Source of the DNA: DASQFQ01 sp035633075
GTDB taxonomy: Bacteria; Actinomycetota; Thermoleophilia; Solirubrobacterales; Solirubrobacteraceae
Direction: 5' to 3'
Assembly: GCA_035633075.1 (NCBI GenBank)
Contig: DASQFQ010000216.1
Coordinates: forward strand, 1-9,805
Length of the DNA stretch: 9,805 bases
Position numbers and translations under genes: made by a program. Positions within the stretch are counted from its first letter, which is position 1, and each line of letters begins with the position of its first letter. Below the pieces are notes generated by a model, which was not told where the DNA came from, did not search any database, and worked only from the letters and a program-made list of their open reading frames with translations. Below are positions 1 to 5,085 of the stretch, in pieces.

Positions 1-114
1 CCGATCGGCTCCGGCGCACCCGAGATCACCGCCCGCTTCCTCGCGTTCTGCCTCGTCATCGCCGGCGCAGCGCTCGTGCCCGCCCCGATGCGCGCCACCC
101 CCGACGCCGGCTAG
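1..114 (+). CDS. C-terminal end of a membrane protein, possibly an EamA/DMT-family transporter (partial)
   Basis: The window opens inside a reading frame that runs to a TAG at 112-114, leaving 37 residues. A hydrophobic stretch (about residues 13-27, FLAFCLVIAGAALVPAP) ends the protein and is followed by a short hydrophilic tail. Small charged or polar residues, then a last helix rich in A, G, L and V, then a short tail is how drug/metabolite transporters of the EamA type usually finish, which is the basis for the suggestion. The fragment is too short for a family assignment and many polytopic membrane proteins end this way. The next gene lies 129 bp further on, beyond a strong inverted repeat, so it is probably a separate transcription unit. 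Confidence 0.45.
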   Translation, partial: PIGSGAPEITARFLAFCLVIAGAALVPAPMRATPDAG

Positions 115-134
115 CGCGCCGAGCCGCGCGACCA

Positions 135-183
135 GCCGACATGGCACGGCACCCTATGCCATGTCGGCATGGCATAGGGTGCC
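135..183. repeat. Nested inverted repeat with two mutually exclusive hairpins
   Basis: Bases 148-163 are perfectly complementary to 168-183 (16-bp arms, 4-nt loop TCGG). Bases 135-145 are perfectly complementary to 158-168 (11-bp arms, 12-nt spacer). The two pairings share 158-163 and 168, so they cannot form together. The core word CGACATGGCA occurs at 137-146, inverted within 157-166, and as CGGCATGGCA at 165-174. There is no T-run after either arm, so it is not a classical intrinsic terminator. It lies between the stop of the upstream gene and the start of the EAL-DICT gene and could act as a U-less terminator, a transcribed switch, or an operator with repeated half-sites. Confidence 0.85.
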
Positions 184-218
184 CCTGCCGTACCGGCGCG
201 CGTCGTGGGCCCCGTGCG

Positions 219-224
219 TAACCT
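219..224 (+). promoter_or_regulatory. Candidate -10 element for the EAL-DICT gene
   Basis: TAACCT fits the actinobacterial TANNNT -10 pattern and lies 19 nt before the ATG at 244. Transcription from it would give a very short leader that still contains the GAGG at 232-235, which is 8 nt from the ATG. No convincing -35 hexamer is visible in the GC-rich sequence upstream. Confidence 0.35.
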
Positions 225-243
225 TTGTCACGAGGTCAACGAC

Positions 244-1485
244 ATGACATCCGATGAGCCCGTTCTCAATGCCGCCGCCGACGCGACCCTCGAGCGGCTC
301 GGCCTGCTCGACCTCCGGCCCGTCTACCAGCCGGTGGTGGACCTGCGCGACGGCCATGTCGTCGGCTACGAGGCCCTGGCCCGCGGGCGCGCCGACCTGA
401 AGCTCGAGTCGCCGGCACAGCTGTTCGCGGCCGCCCGCGCCGAGGACGTCGTCACGGAGTTCGACGCGGCGTGCCGGGAGGCGGCCTTGCGCGGCTTCGC
501 GGTCAACGACAGGGACTCGGCGTTCGCGCTCTTCCTCAACGCCGACGCGGACGCGCTCGACAAGGGCGTGCCCGACCTTCCGCACTCGCGCCACACTCTG
601 GTCATCGAGGTCAACGAGCAGGCGCTCGTGTCGCGGCCGGACACGCTGCTGCGCGCGCTGACGCGCTTTCGCACGAAGGGGTGGGGCGTGGCGATCGACG
701 ACGTCGGCGCCGACTCACGCTCGCTCGCCCTGATGTCGCTGCTCTATCCCGACGTCATCAAGCTCGACCTGCGCCTGCTCCGGGAGCGTTCGGCCGGCGA
801 CGTCGCGCGGATCGTGACCGCGGTCGGCGCCGAGAGCGAGCGCCGCCAGGCGCTCGTGCTGGCCGAGGGCATCGACTCCAAGGAGCAGCTCGCGACGGCG
901 CAGGCGTTCGGCGCGGTGCTCGGACAGGGCTACCTGCTCGGCGAGCCGGCGTCGCTGCCAGGCACGCTCCCGGAGCCCGGCCGCAAGCTCCGGCTCACGA
1001 GCTCGGGCGGCGACCCCACCGGCGCCAGTCCGTTCAGCCGGGTGACCAACTGGCGCCGGCCGGCCCGGGGCCCGCGGGAGCTCGCCGAGCGAACCGCTGC
1101 GGTCGTGGCCCGGCAGGCACTCGAGCTCGGCGAGACCGCGATCGTGCTCGCCGCCTTCCCGCACGAGGAGCACATGAGCGACGACGAGGCGCGGATGCTG
1201 CGCGAGCTCGCGGCGTCGGTCACATTCGTGGGCGCGCTGTGCGCGTCGCCCGAGCTCGAGGCGGCGGGGGTCCGCAGCGGCCCGCTCGCTCCCGAGGACC
1301 CGCTACGCGGCACATGGACGGTGGCCGCGGTGGGTCCGAACTGCAACGCGTGCTTCGTCGCCGCCGAGCGCGAGGACGGCACCTACGACTTCGCGACCTC
1401 CTACGACCGCGACCTGGTCGTCGAGTCCGCGATGCTGATCATGGCCCGTGTCGCTCCGCTGAACGGCTCGCCGGCTCCGCTATGA
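244..1485 (+). CDS. EAL-domain c-di-GMP phosphodiesterase with C-terminal DICT sensory domain
   Basis: This 413-residue cytoplasmic protein probably hydrolyses cyclic di-GMP. Residues about 22-245 form an EAL domain. The signature is YEALARG with the EAL triad at 43-45, and the expected ligands are visible: N99 (LFLN), E122 (IEVNE), D152-D153, K173 (VIKLD), E208 (AEGID) and Q228 (GQGYLLGEP). Catalysis is therefore plausible, although the loop usually written DDFGTGYSSL reads DDVGADSRSL here. Residues about 268-405 match the DICT domain, a sensory module known from actinobacterial and cyanobacterial signalling proteins; SRVTNWRRP and the late GTWTVAAVGPNCNACFVAAE are typical. No membrane segment or GGDEF domain is present. 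The ATG at 244 is preferred over the in-frame GTG at 205 because GAGG (232-235) lies 8 nt before it. The 3' end overlaps the convergent hydrolase gene by 6 bp. Confidence 0.88.
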   Translation: MTSDEPVLNAAADATLERLGLLDLRPVYQPVVDLRDGHVVGYEALARGRADLKLESPAQLFAAARAEDVVTEFDAACREAALRGFAVNDRDSAFALFLNADADALDKGVPDLPHSRHTLVIEVNEQALVSRPDTLLRALTRFRTKGWGVAIDDVGADSRSLALMSLLYPDVIKLDLRLLRERSAGDVARIVTAVGAESERRQALVLAEGIDSKEQLATAQAFGAVLGQGYLLGEPASLPGTLPEPGRKLRLTSSGGDPTGASPFSRVTNWRRPARGPRELAERTAAVVARQALELGETAIVLAAFPHEEHMSDDEARMLRELAASVTFVGALCASPELEAAGVRSGPLAPEDPLRGTWTVAAVGPNCNACFVAAEREDGTYDFATSYDRDLVVESAMLIMARVAPLNGSPAPL

Positions 1486-1531
1486 CCGTCGCTCCGCTCC
1501 CGCCGAACGGTTCGCCAGCTCCGCTATGACC
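1450..1531. repeat. Imperfect tandem duplication across a convergent gene junction
   Basis: Bases 1450-1487 are repeated immediately as 1488-1531, with 36 of 38 aligned bases identical and a 6-bp insertion (CCCGCC) in the second copy. The unit covers the last codons and TGA of the EAL-DICT gene (residues VAPLNGSPAPL-stop). The second copy again spells APLPPNGSPAPL-stop, but in another frame, and lies inside the hydrolase gene on the opposite strand. The 44-nt length of copy two is not a multiple of three, so the hydrolase frame meets a TAG (1480-1482) on entering copy one. Confidence 0.85.
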
Positions 1532-2313
1532 TTCGAGAGCTGCCCGCCCTGCCATGCCAGCGGCGAGGCGCCGGGCTCCTCCGACACCAGGCGGGCGCCG
1601 GGCATCAGCTCGGCGTAGCGCTCGCCGATCGCGAACGGGTGGCCCGGATCGGCCTCGTCGCGGCTGGCCACGACCACCGTGGGCGCTTGGACGCGCGCGA
1701 GGTCCTCCCACGCCTGGAACGGACGCGAGCGCGGCACTGCACGCAGGGCATCGGCGACTGCCTCTGGATGCTCATGGGCCGAGAGTCGCTGCCGCAGCAC
1801 CCTGTCAACGGTCTCGCGCCACCGCGCGGGCACCGCGGGCTCCCCGTACGCCTCGACGAACCCCTCGACCCCACCGTGCCGCAGGCCTTCGGAGAGGGCG
1901 TCCCAGCGCTCGAGCTCCCGCCCGTCGGCCTTCGGGTCGAAGGCCGGCGTGATCAAAACGAGGCCCGCGACACGCCGTGGCGCGTCGAGGGCGAGGCGCA
2001 GGATGGTGTGGGCGCCCATCGACGCGCCGGCAAACACCGCCCGCTCGATCCCGCGGTCGTCGAGCACGGCATGGAGGTCGCAGACGAGGTCGTCGTAGTC
2101 GTAGGCGTCGGGGTCGGGCGCGGGGGTCGACGCCCCGTGGCCGCGGGCGTCGTAGGCGACGACGCGGTGCCCACCGCGCTCGAGCGCCCGCGAGCCCATG
2201 ACGACGTAGCGGCGCGTGGCGGTGAGGCCGTGCAGCAGAACGACGGGCGTCCCGTCGCCCCGCTCCTCCCCCGCCACGGTCACACCCGCGGACTCCACCG
2301 TCAGCTCGCCCAT
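1480..2313 (-). CDS. Alpha/beta-hydrolase fold protein, catalytic histidine not apparent
   Basis: This 277-residue cytoplasmic protein has the alpha/beta-hydrolase layout. An oxyanion-hole motif VVLLHG is at 24-29, YDARGHGAS at 54-62, a nucleophile elbow GASMG at 96-100 with Ser98, and a probable acid at Asp219 in VVVASRDEADPGHP. The usual histidine after the last strand (GH plus acidic residues) is not seen; that position reads EEPGASPLAWQGG (246-258). His225 in DPGHP is the only nearby candidate. The substrate cannot be told from sequence. I chose the ATG at 2311-2313 because the fold begins there (MGELTVESAG); an upstream ATG at 2394 would overlap the divergent thioredoxin gene by about 57 bp. 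A TAGAAC box 8 nt before the ATG and no Shine-Dalgarno suggest a leaderless mRNA. The C-terminal tail comes from the duplicated junction at 1450-1531. Confidence 0.85.
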   Translation of the reverse strand: MGELTVESAGVTVAGEERGDGTPVVLLHGLTATRRYVVMGSRALERGGHRVVAYDARGHGASTPAPDPDAYDYDDLVCDLHAVLDDRGIERAVFAGASMGAHTILRLALDAPRRVAGLVLITPAFDPKADGRELERWDALSEGLRHGGVEGFVEAYGEPAVPARWRETVDRVLRQRLSAHEHPEAVADALRAVPRSRPFQAWEDLARVQAPTVVVASRDEADPGHPFAIGERYAELMPGARLVSEEPGASPLAWQGGQLSKVIAELANRSAGAERRS

Positions 2314-2337
2314 GGCCGGGAGTTCTACCCTGGAGCG
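2314..2337. promoter_or_regulatory. 24-bp divergent intergenic region with back-to-back -10 boxes
   Basis: On the + strand TACCCT (2326-2331) lies 6 nt before the GTG at 2338. On the - strand TAGAAC (complement of 2322-2327) lies 8 nt before the ATG at 2313. The two boxes share the TA step at 2326-2327. Both distances fit transcription starting at or next to the start codon, i.e. leaderless mRNAs. A GGAG at 2332-2335 is only 2 nt from the GTG, too close to work as a normal ribosome-binding site. Confidence 0.5.
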
Positions 2338-3078
2338 GTGATCCGCGACGTCTCCGAGGCCGACTTCGAGCGCGAGGTCGTCCAGCGCTCCCACGACCTG
2401 CCGGTCGTCGTCGACTTCTGGGCCGAGTGGTGCGGGCCCTGCCGGTCCCTCACCCCCGTGCTCGAGCAGGCGGTCCGCGAGCGCGCCGGCAATGTCGAAC
2501 TGGCCAAGCTCGACACCGACGCCAACCCCCGGCTGGCCGAGGCGTTCAAGATCCAGGGCATCCCGGCCGTGAAGGCCTTCAGGGACGGGAAGGTCGCCGC
2601 CGAGTTCACCGGCGCCCAGCCGCCCGCAGTGGTCGCGCGCTTCATCGACGACCTACTGCCCTCCGAGGCCGACGCGCTGGTGGCCGAGGGAGGCGAGGAC
2701 GCGCTGCGCCGCGCGCTGGAGCTCGAGCCGGGCCGCGCCGACGCCGGTCTGGCCCTCGCGCGCCTGCTGCGCGACCGCGGGGAGCGGGAGGCGGCCCTCA
2801 ACGTCCTCGGGAAAGTCACGGGGTCCTACGCCGCCGACGGGCTCGCCTCGCACATCCGGCTCGAGGAGGACGAGCACCTGCGCGACGCGTTCGCGGCGCT
2901 TGACGGCGGCGAGCTCCGGCGCGGCCTCGACGCCCTGATCTCGGCCATCGCCGGCTCCGACGACGCCGCGCACCGCGAGGAGCTGCGCCGGGCCGTGGTC
3001 GGTGTGCTCGACGAGCTCGGCGTCGAGCATCCGCTTGCGCGCGAGTCGCGCCGCAAGCTCGCCAGCGCGCTGTACTAG
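2338..3078 (+). CDS. ybbN: Thioredoxin-TPR co-chaperone of the YbbN/CnoX type
   Basis: This 246-residue cytoplasmic protein has an N-terminal thioredoxin domain (about 1-107) and a helical TPR-like C-terminal half (about 108-246). The thioredoxin active site is complete: VDFWAEWCGPC ends at residue 35, with redox cysteines C32 and C35 and the cis-proline in GIP at 76. The C-terminal half includes ALRRALELEPGRADAGLALARLL, a clear TPR helix pair. This order matches YbbN/CnoX, which binds unfolded or oxidised substrates and passes them to chaperones. Unlike E. coli CnoX, which lacks the WCGPC pair, this protein keeps both cysteines and should act as an oxidoreductase as well as a holdase. The GTG at 2338 fits the start of the fold (VIRDVSEADF); the frame stays open far upstream, but that part lies antisense to the hydrolase gene. 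Its TAG stop overlaps the convergent dinB stop. Confidence 0.88.
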   Translation: MIRDVSEADFEREVVQRSHDLPVVVDFWAEWCGPCRSLTPVLEQAVRERAGNVELAKLDTDANPRLAEAFKIQGIPAVKAFRDGKVAAEFTGAQPPAVVARFIDDLLPSEADALVAEGGEDALRRALELEPGRADAGLALARLLRDRGEREAALNVLGKVTGSYAADGLASHIRLEEDEHLRDAFAALDGGELRRGLDALISAIAGSDDAAHREELRRAVVGVLDELGVEHPLARESRRKLASALY

Positions 3079-4142
3079 AAGGGAAGCGCGAGCTGAGGGG
3101 CGCCGTCGCGCCCGTCTCTGGGCTCGCCGTCGGCGAAGGCTGCGACACGCACGCCGAGCAGGCGCACCGGGCGCCGGGGGGCGTACTCCTCGAGCAACGT
3201 GCAGGCGAGCTCGGCCACGAGCACGGGGTCGTTCGTGGGCGCGGCGAGCGTCCGCGCACGGGTCACGGTGGTGAAGTCGTCGAGGCGCACCTTGATGGCG
3301 ATCGTGCGGCCCCGGCGCTCGTGACGGACCAGGCCGGCGCACAGCTCGCCCGCGAGGCGCCGCAGCACGGCGGCCTGCTCGGTGCGGTCGGCGATGTCGG
3401 CGGGGAAGGTCGTCTCGCGCGACTCCGACACCGCGATGCGCTCCGAGCTCACCGTCCCGTCGTCCTCGAACCGCGCGCGGCGGCGCAGGTAGGGGCCGAG
3501 CCGCGCGCCGAAGTGCCCAGCGAGCGCCTCCTCGGGCGTGGCGGAGAGCTGGGCGAGCGTGCCGATCCCGAGCTGCTCGAGCCGCTCCGCCGTCTTGGCC
3601 CCGATGCCCGGCAGCAGCCGGGGCGAGGCCGCGGCGAAGCGCTCGCAGGCCTGCTCGCGCGTGAGGACGACGAACCCGGCGGGCTTCTCGACGTCGGAGG
3701 CCACCTTGGCCACCAGCTTGTTCGGGCCGATGCCGACCGAGGCCTCCAGGCCGGTATCGGCGCGGATCTCGGTGACGAGTCGCCGCATCGCCGCGCGCGG
3801 CGCGACGAGGCCGCTGAGGTCGAGGTATGCCTCGTCGAGCCCCACCACCTCCACGCCCTCGACCTGGCCGCGGACGCGCTCCATCACCCGGCGCGACATC
3901 GCGCGGTAGGCGTCGAAGTCCGGCGCGATGAAGATCGCGTCAGGGCACAGCCGGCGCGCCCGGGCGGCCGGGATGGCGGAGCCCACCCCGAACTTCCGCG
4001 CCTCGTAGGACGCGGTCGTCACGACGGCCCGCGGGCCCGTGCCCGCCACCACCACGGGCCTGCCCCGCAGGCCGGGGCGGCGCATCAGCTCGACGCTGAC
4101 GTAGAACGCGTCCATGTCGAGATGCGCCACGCACCGGTCCAT
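3075..4142 (-). CDS. dinB: DNA polymerase IV (Y-family translesion polymerase)
   Basis: This 355-residue protein is a full-length DinB, which copies past damaged template bases with low fidelity. The palm begins HLDMDAFYVSVE with catalytic D9 and the steric-gate position at Y14. The second metal-binding motif is GLDEAYLDLSG with D103 and E104. ASVGIGPNKLVAKVASD (134-150) is the usual Y-family signature. A helix-hairpin-helix (LLPGIGAKTAERLEQLGI, about 177-194) and the little-finger domain (about 240-340) follow. The last six residues, QLALPF, form a beta-clamp-binding motif, so the C-terminus is intact and the enzyme should be recruited to the replisome. Codon 1 lacks a Shine-Dalgarno but has TAGCCT 7 nt upstream, suggesting its own leaderless promoter. 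It also lies only 31 bp after the RlpA-like gene on the same strand, so read-through from the SOS-box promoter is possible. Confidence 0.95.
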   Translation of the reverse strand: MDRCVAHLDMDAFYVSVELMRRPGLRGRPVVVAGTGPRAVVTTASYEARKFGVGSAIPAARARRLCPDAIFIAPDFDAYRAMSRRVMERVRGQVEGVEVVGLDEAYLDLSGLVAPRAAMRRLVTEIRADTGLEASVGIGPNKLVAKVASDVEKPAGFVVLTREQACERFAAASPRLLPGIGAKTAERLEQLGIGTLAQLSATPEEALAGHFGARLGPYLRRRARFEDDGTVSSERIAVSESRETTFPADIADRTEQAAVLRRLAGELCAGLVRHERRGRTIAIKVRLDDFTTVTRARTLAAPTNDPVLVAELACTLLEEYAPRRPVRLLGVRVAAFADGEPRDGRDGAPQLALPF

Positions 4143-4149
4143 GCGAGGC

Positions 4150-4155
4150 AGGCTA
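4150..4155 (-). promoter_or_regulatory. Candidate -10 box of a leaderless dinB promoter
   Basis: On the - strand TAGCCT is followed by 7 nt and then the dinB ATG (4142-4140), the spacing expected when the mRNA starts at the initiation codon. No Shine-Dalgarno is present in those 7 nt (GCCTCGC). No good -35 is visible. If active, dinB has a promoter separate from that of the RlpA-like gene. Confidence 0.4.
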
Positions 4156-4173
4156 CGCCCGCCGGCGGACCCG

Positions 4174-4833
4174 TTAGCGGGTGGTCAGGATCGACCCGTG
4201 GCCGCGGAAGTGCAGCCGGCGGGCGGTGGCCGCGGTGAGGTCGTACTCGCGCATGCCCGAGTAGGGCCCGCGGTCGATGACCGGCACGCGCACGGAGTGC
4301 CCGCCGTGACGCAGCGTGATCCTCGTGCCGCACGGCAGCGTCTTGTGCGCCACGCCGAGCTGGCCGATGCCCAGCCGCCCGCCACAGCCCGTCCGCCGGC
4401 CGAAGAAGCCGGGGCCGTACCAGGAGGCGTTGGCGTAGCGGTAGACGTTGAGCCGCCCGAGCGCGCGACCGCCGGAGGCGACGCCGCTGACGCGCACCCG
4501 CACGGGCGCGCTCATCGGCCGCCGCAGGCGGGCCCGCAGCACGTAGCGCCCCAGCGACGAGGCGCGGGCGCGGTCGAGCGTGAGCCAGCGGCCGCGGCGG
4601 CGGATCTGCAGCGCGACCCGCACGCCGCCCGGCCGTACCGCGCCGGTGACCAGCACCCGCGAGCCCGAGCGCACGTTGAGACGGCGCTCTGAGACACCCA
4701 CGCGGGCGGCGCTCGCCGTCGGATCGGTGCCCTGGGGATCGGCGGAACGCGCAGGCGGGGGCACCACCGCCGCGCATGCGTATGCGATGAACAGCACGCC
4801 GGTGAGGGCGTACGGAGTGAACTTGGGCCTCAA
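4174..4833 (-). CDS. Secreted RlpA-like double-psi beta-barrel protein (probable cell-wall hydrolase)
   Basis: This 219-residue exported protein starts with a signal peptide: basic n-region RPK, hydrophobic core about 7-24 (including ALTGVLFIAYACAAVV), and a likely cleavage after ARSA (28-31). Residues about 46-130 look like a small beta-sandwich (LNVRSGSRVLVTGAVRPGG). Residues about 135-219 are an RlpA-type double-psi beta-barrel: ASWYGPGFFG, VAHKTLPCGTRITL and VPVIDRGPYSGMREYDLT. The His and Asp important in RlpA lytic transglycosylases correspond to H163 and D187. C150 and C168 could form a disulfide. I set the start at TTG (4833) because AAGGAGG lies exactly 8 nt before it; the ATG at 4860 precedes that site and would put the ribosome-binding site inside the gene. 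A c-di-AMP riboswitch leads the gene, which is a known context for cell-wall enzymes in actinobacteria. dinB follows 31 bp downstream. Confidence 0.87.
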   Translation of the reverse strand: MRPKFTPYALTGVLFIAYACAAVVPPPARSADPQGTDPTASAARVGVSERRLNVRSGSRVLVTGAVRPGGVRVALQIRRRGRWLTLDRARASSLGRYVLRARLRRPMSAPVRVRVSGVASGGRALGRLNVYRYANASWYGPGFFGRRTGCGGRLGIGQLGVAHKTLPCGTRITLRHGGHSVRVPVIDRGPYSGMREYDLTAATARRLHFRGHGSILTTR

Positions 4834-4841
4834 ACCGAGGT

Positions 4842-4848
4842 CCTCCTT
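4842..4848 (-). promoter_or_regulatory. Strong ribosome-binding site that fixes the TTG start of the RlpA-like gene
   Basis: On the - strand AAGGAGG is separated by 8 nt (ACCTCGGT) from the TTG at 4833. This is the strongest Shine-Dalgarno in the window. It lies 12 nt after the 3' end of the riboswitch, so ligand-dependent control of translation or of transcription into the gene is possible. Confidence 0.85.
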
Positions 4849-4860
4849 CTGTGAACACAT

Positions 4861-5020
4861 CCGACCAGGCGCCTGCGGGGTCAGCTGTCGGGCTCGCAGG
4901 CGCCGTACGGCGCTCTGCTACCGCGGCGCAGCCGCGGACTCGCCCCGGCCGCGGCGCCGACTGCGCTCCGCGGCAACGGTTCCCCCGCCCGGCAGAGCGT
5001 CGTGCTCCAGCCGGTTCGGC
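4861..5020 (-). ncRNA. c-di-AMP riboswitch (ydaO-yuaA type) in the leader of the RlpA-like gene
   Basis: Read on the - strand this leader carries the conserved blocks of the ydaO class in order: GCCGAACC (5020-5013), GGGCGGGGGAACCG (4990-4977), GGGGCGAGTCC (4946-4936), GGTAGC (4922-4917) and, within the 3' hairpin, GCCCGACAGCTGACCCCGC (4894-4876). Pairing supports it. CGCTCTGC (4999-4992) pairs perfectly with GCAGAGCG (4918-4911), enclosing the core. GGCGCCTGCG (4904-4895) pairs perfectly with CGCAGGCGCC (4877-4868). CCGAACCGG (5019-5011) can pair with CCTGGTCGG (4869-4861) with two bulges to close the element. In known examples c-di-AMP binding turns the downstream gene off. Targets commonly include cell-wall hydrolases and potassium or osmolyte transport, matching the RlpA-like gene here. 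I see no clear U-rich terminator, so the mechanism is unresolved. Confidence 0.9.
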
Positions 5021-5022
5021 GA

Positions 5023-5038
5023 TCGAACGAGCGTTCGA
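5023..5038. promoter_or_regulatory. SOS (LexA) box candidate
   Basis: TCGAACGAGCGTTCGA is a perfect dyad in its six-base arms and fits TCGAAC-N4-GTTCGA, the SOS box described for mycobacteria, and the related Gram-positive CGAAC-N4-GTTCG. The dyad extends by one more A/T pair on each side (5022 and 5039). It overlaps the end of the leftward -10 (TAGAAT, complement of 5038-5043) and covers the expected start site near 5030, a position where LexA would block transcription of the riboswitch-RlpA-dinB strand. It ends 47 bp before the ATG of the rightward acyltransferase gene. A TetR-family operator is the main alternative for such a dyad. Confidence 0.68.
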
Positions 5039-5043
5039 TTCTA
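5038..5043 (-). promoter_or_regulatory. -10 element of the leftward riboswitch/RlpA promoter
   Basis: On the - strand TAGAAT matches TATAAT at five of six positions. A start about 7 nt downstream falls near 5030-5031, some 10 nt before the first riboswitch helix. No good -35 is seen at 16-18 bp; TTGGCA occurs but only 10 bp upstream. The element shares its last base with the SOS-box dyad. Confidence 0.6.
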
Positions 5044-5073
5044 GCGAAGTCTCTGCCAAAACGTCGGATGGTG

Positions 5074-5079
5074 GACAAT
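5074..5079 (+). promoter_or_regulatory. Candidate -10 box of the rightward acyltransferase operon
   Basis: GACAAT matches the -10 consensus at four of six positions and stands 6 nt before the ATG at 5086, the same short spacing as the other leaderless candidates here. No clear Shine-Dalgarno is present; GGTGGA at 5070-5075 is weak and 10 nt away. Confidence 0.3.
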
Positions 5080-5085
5080 CGAGTC

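Noticed and set aside
205..243. In-frame GTG upstream of the EAL-DICT gene giving a 13-residue extension
   Set aside because: No ribosome-binding site precedes it, the extra residues do not resemble an EAL N-terminus, and the ATG at 244 has GAGG at a good distance.
471..1529. Long Arg/Ala-rich frames overlapping the EAL-DICT gene on both strands
   Set aside because: They are shadow frames of GC-rich coding DNA; the true frame has recognisable EAL and DICT motifs.
1639..2337. Long upstream extension of the thioredoxin frame
   Set aside because: It is the open antisense frame of the alpha/beta hydrolase; the translated part is low-complexity and does not belong to the thioredoxin fold.
3321..4238. 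Plus-strand frame over dinB
   Set aside because: Antisense shadow; dinB on the minus strand has all Y-family motifs and a clamp-binding C-terminus.
4868..4904. 10-bp inverted repeat read as an intrinsic terminator
   Set aside because: Its loop carries the conserved GCCCGACAGCTGACCCCG of the c-di-AMP riboswitch, so it is the 3' hairpin of the aptamer.
4085..5059. Long minus-strand frame spanning the RlpA-like gene and its leader
   Set aside because: It crosses the riboswitch and the real gene in another frame and shows no domain.
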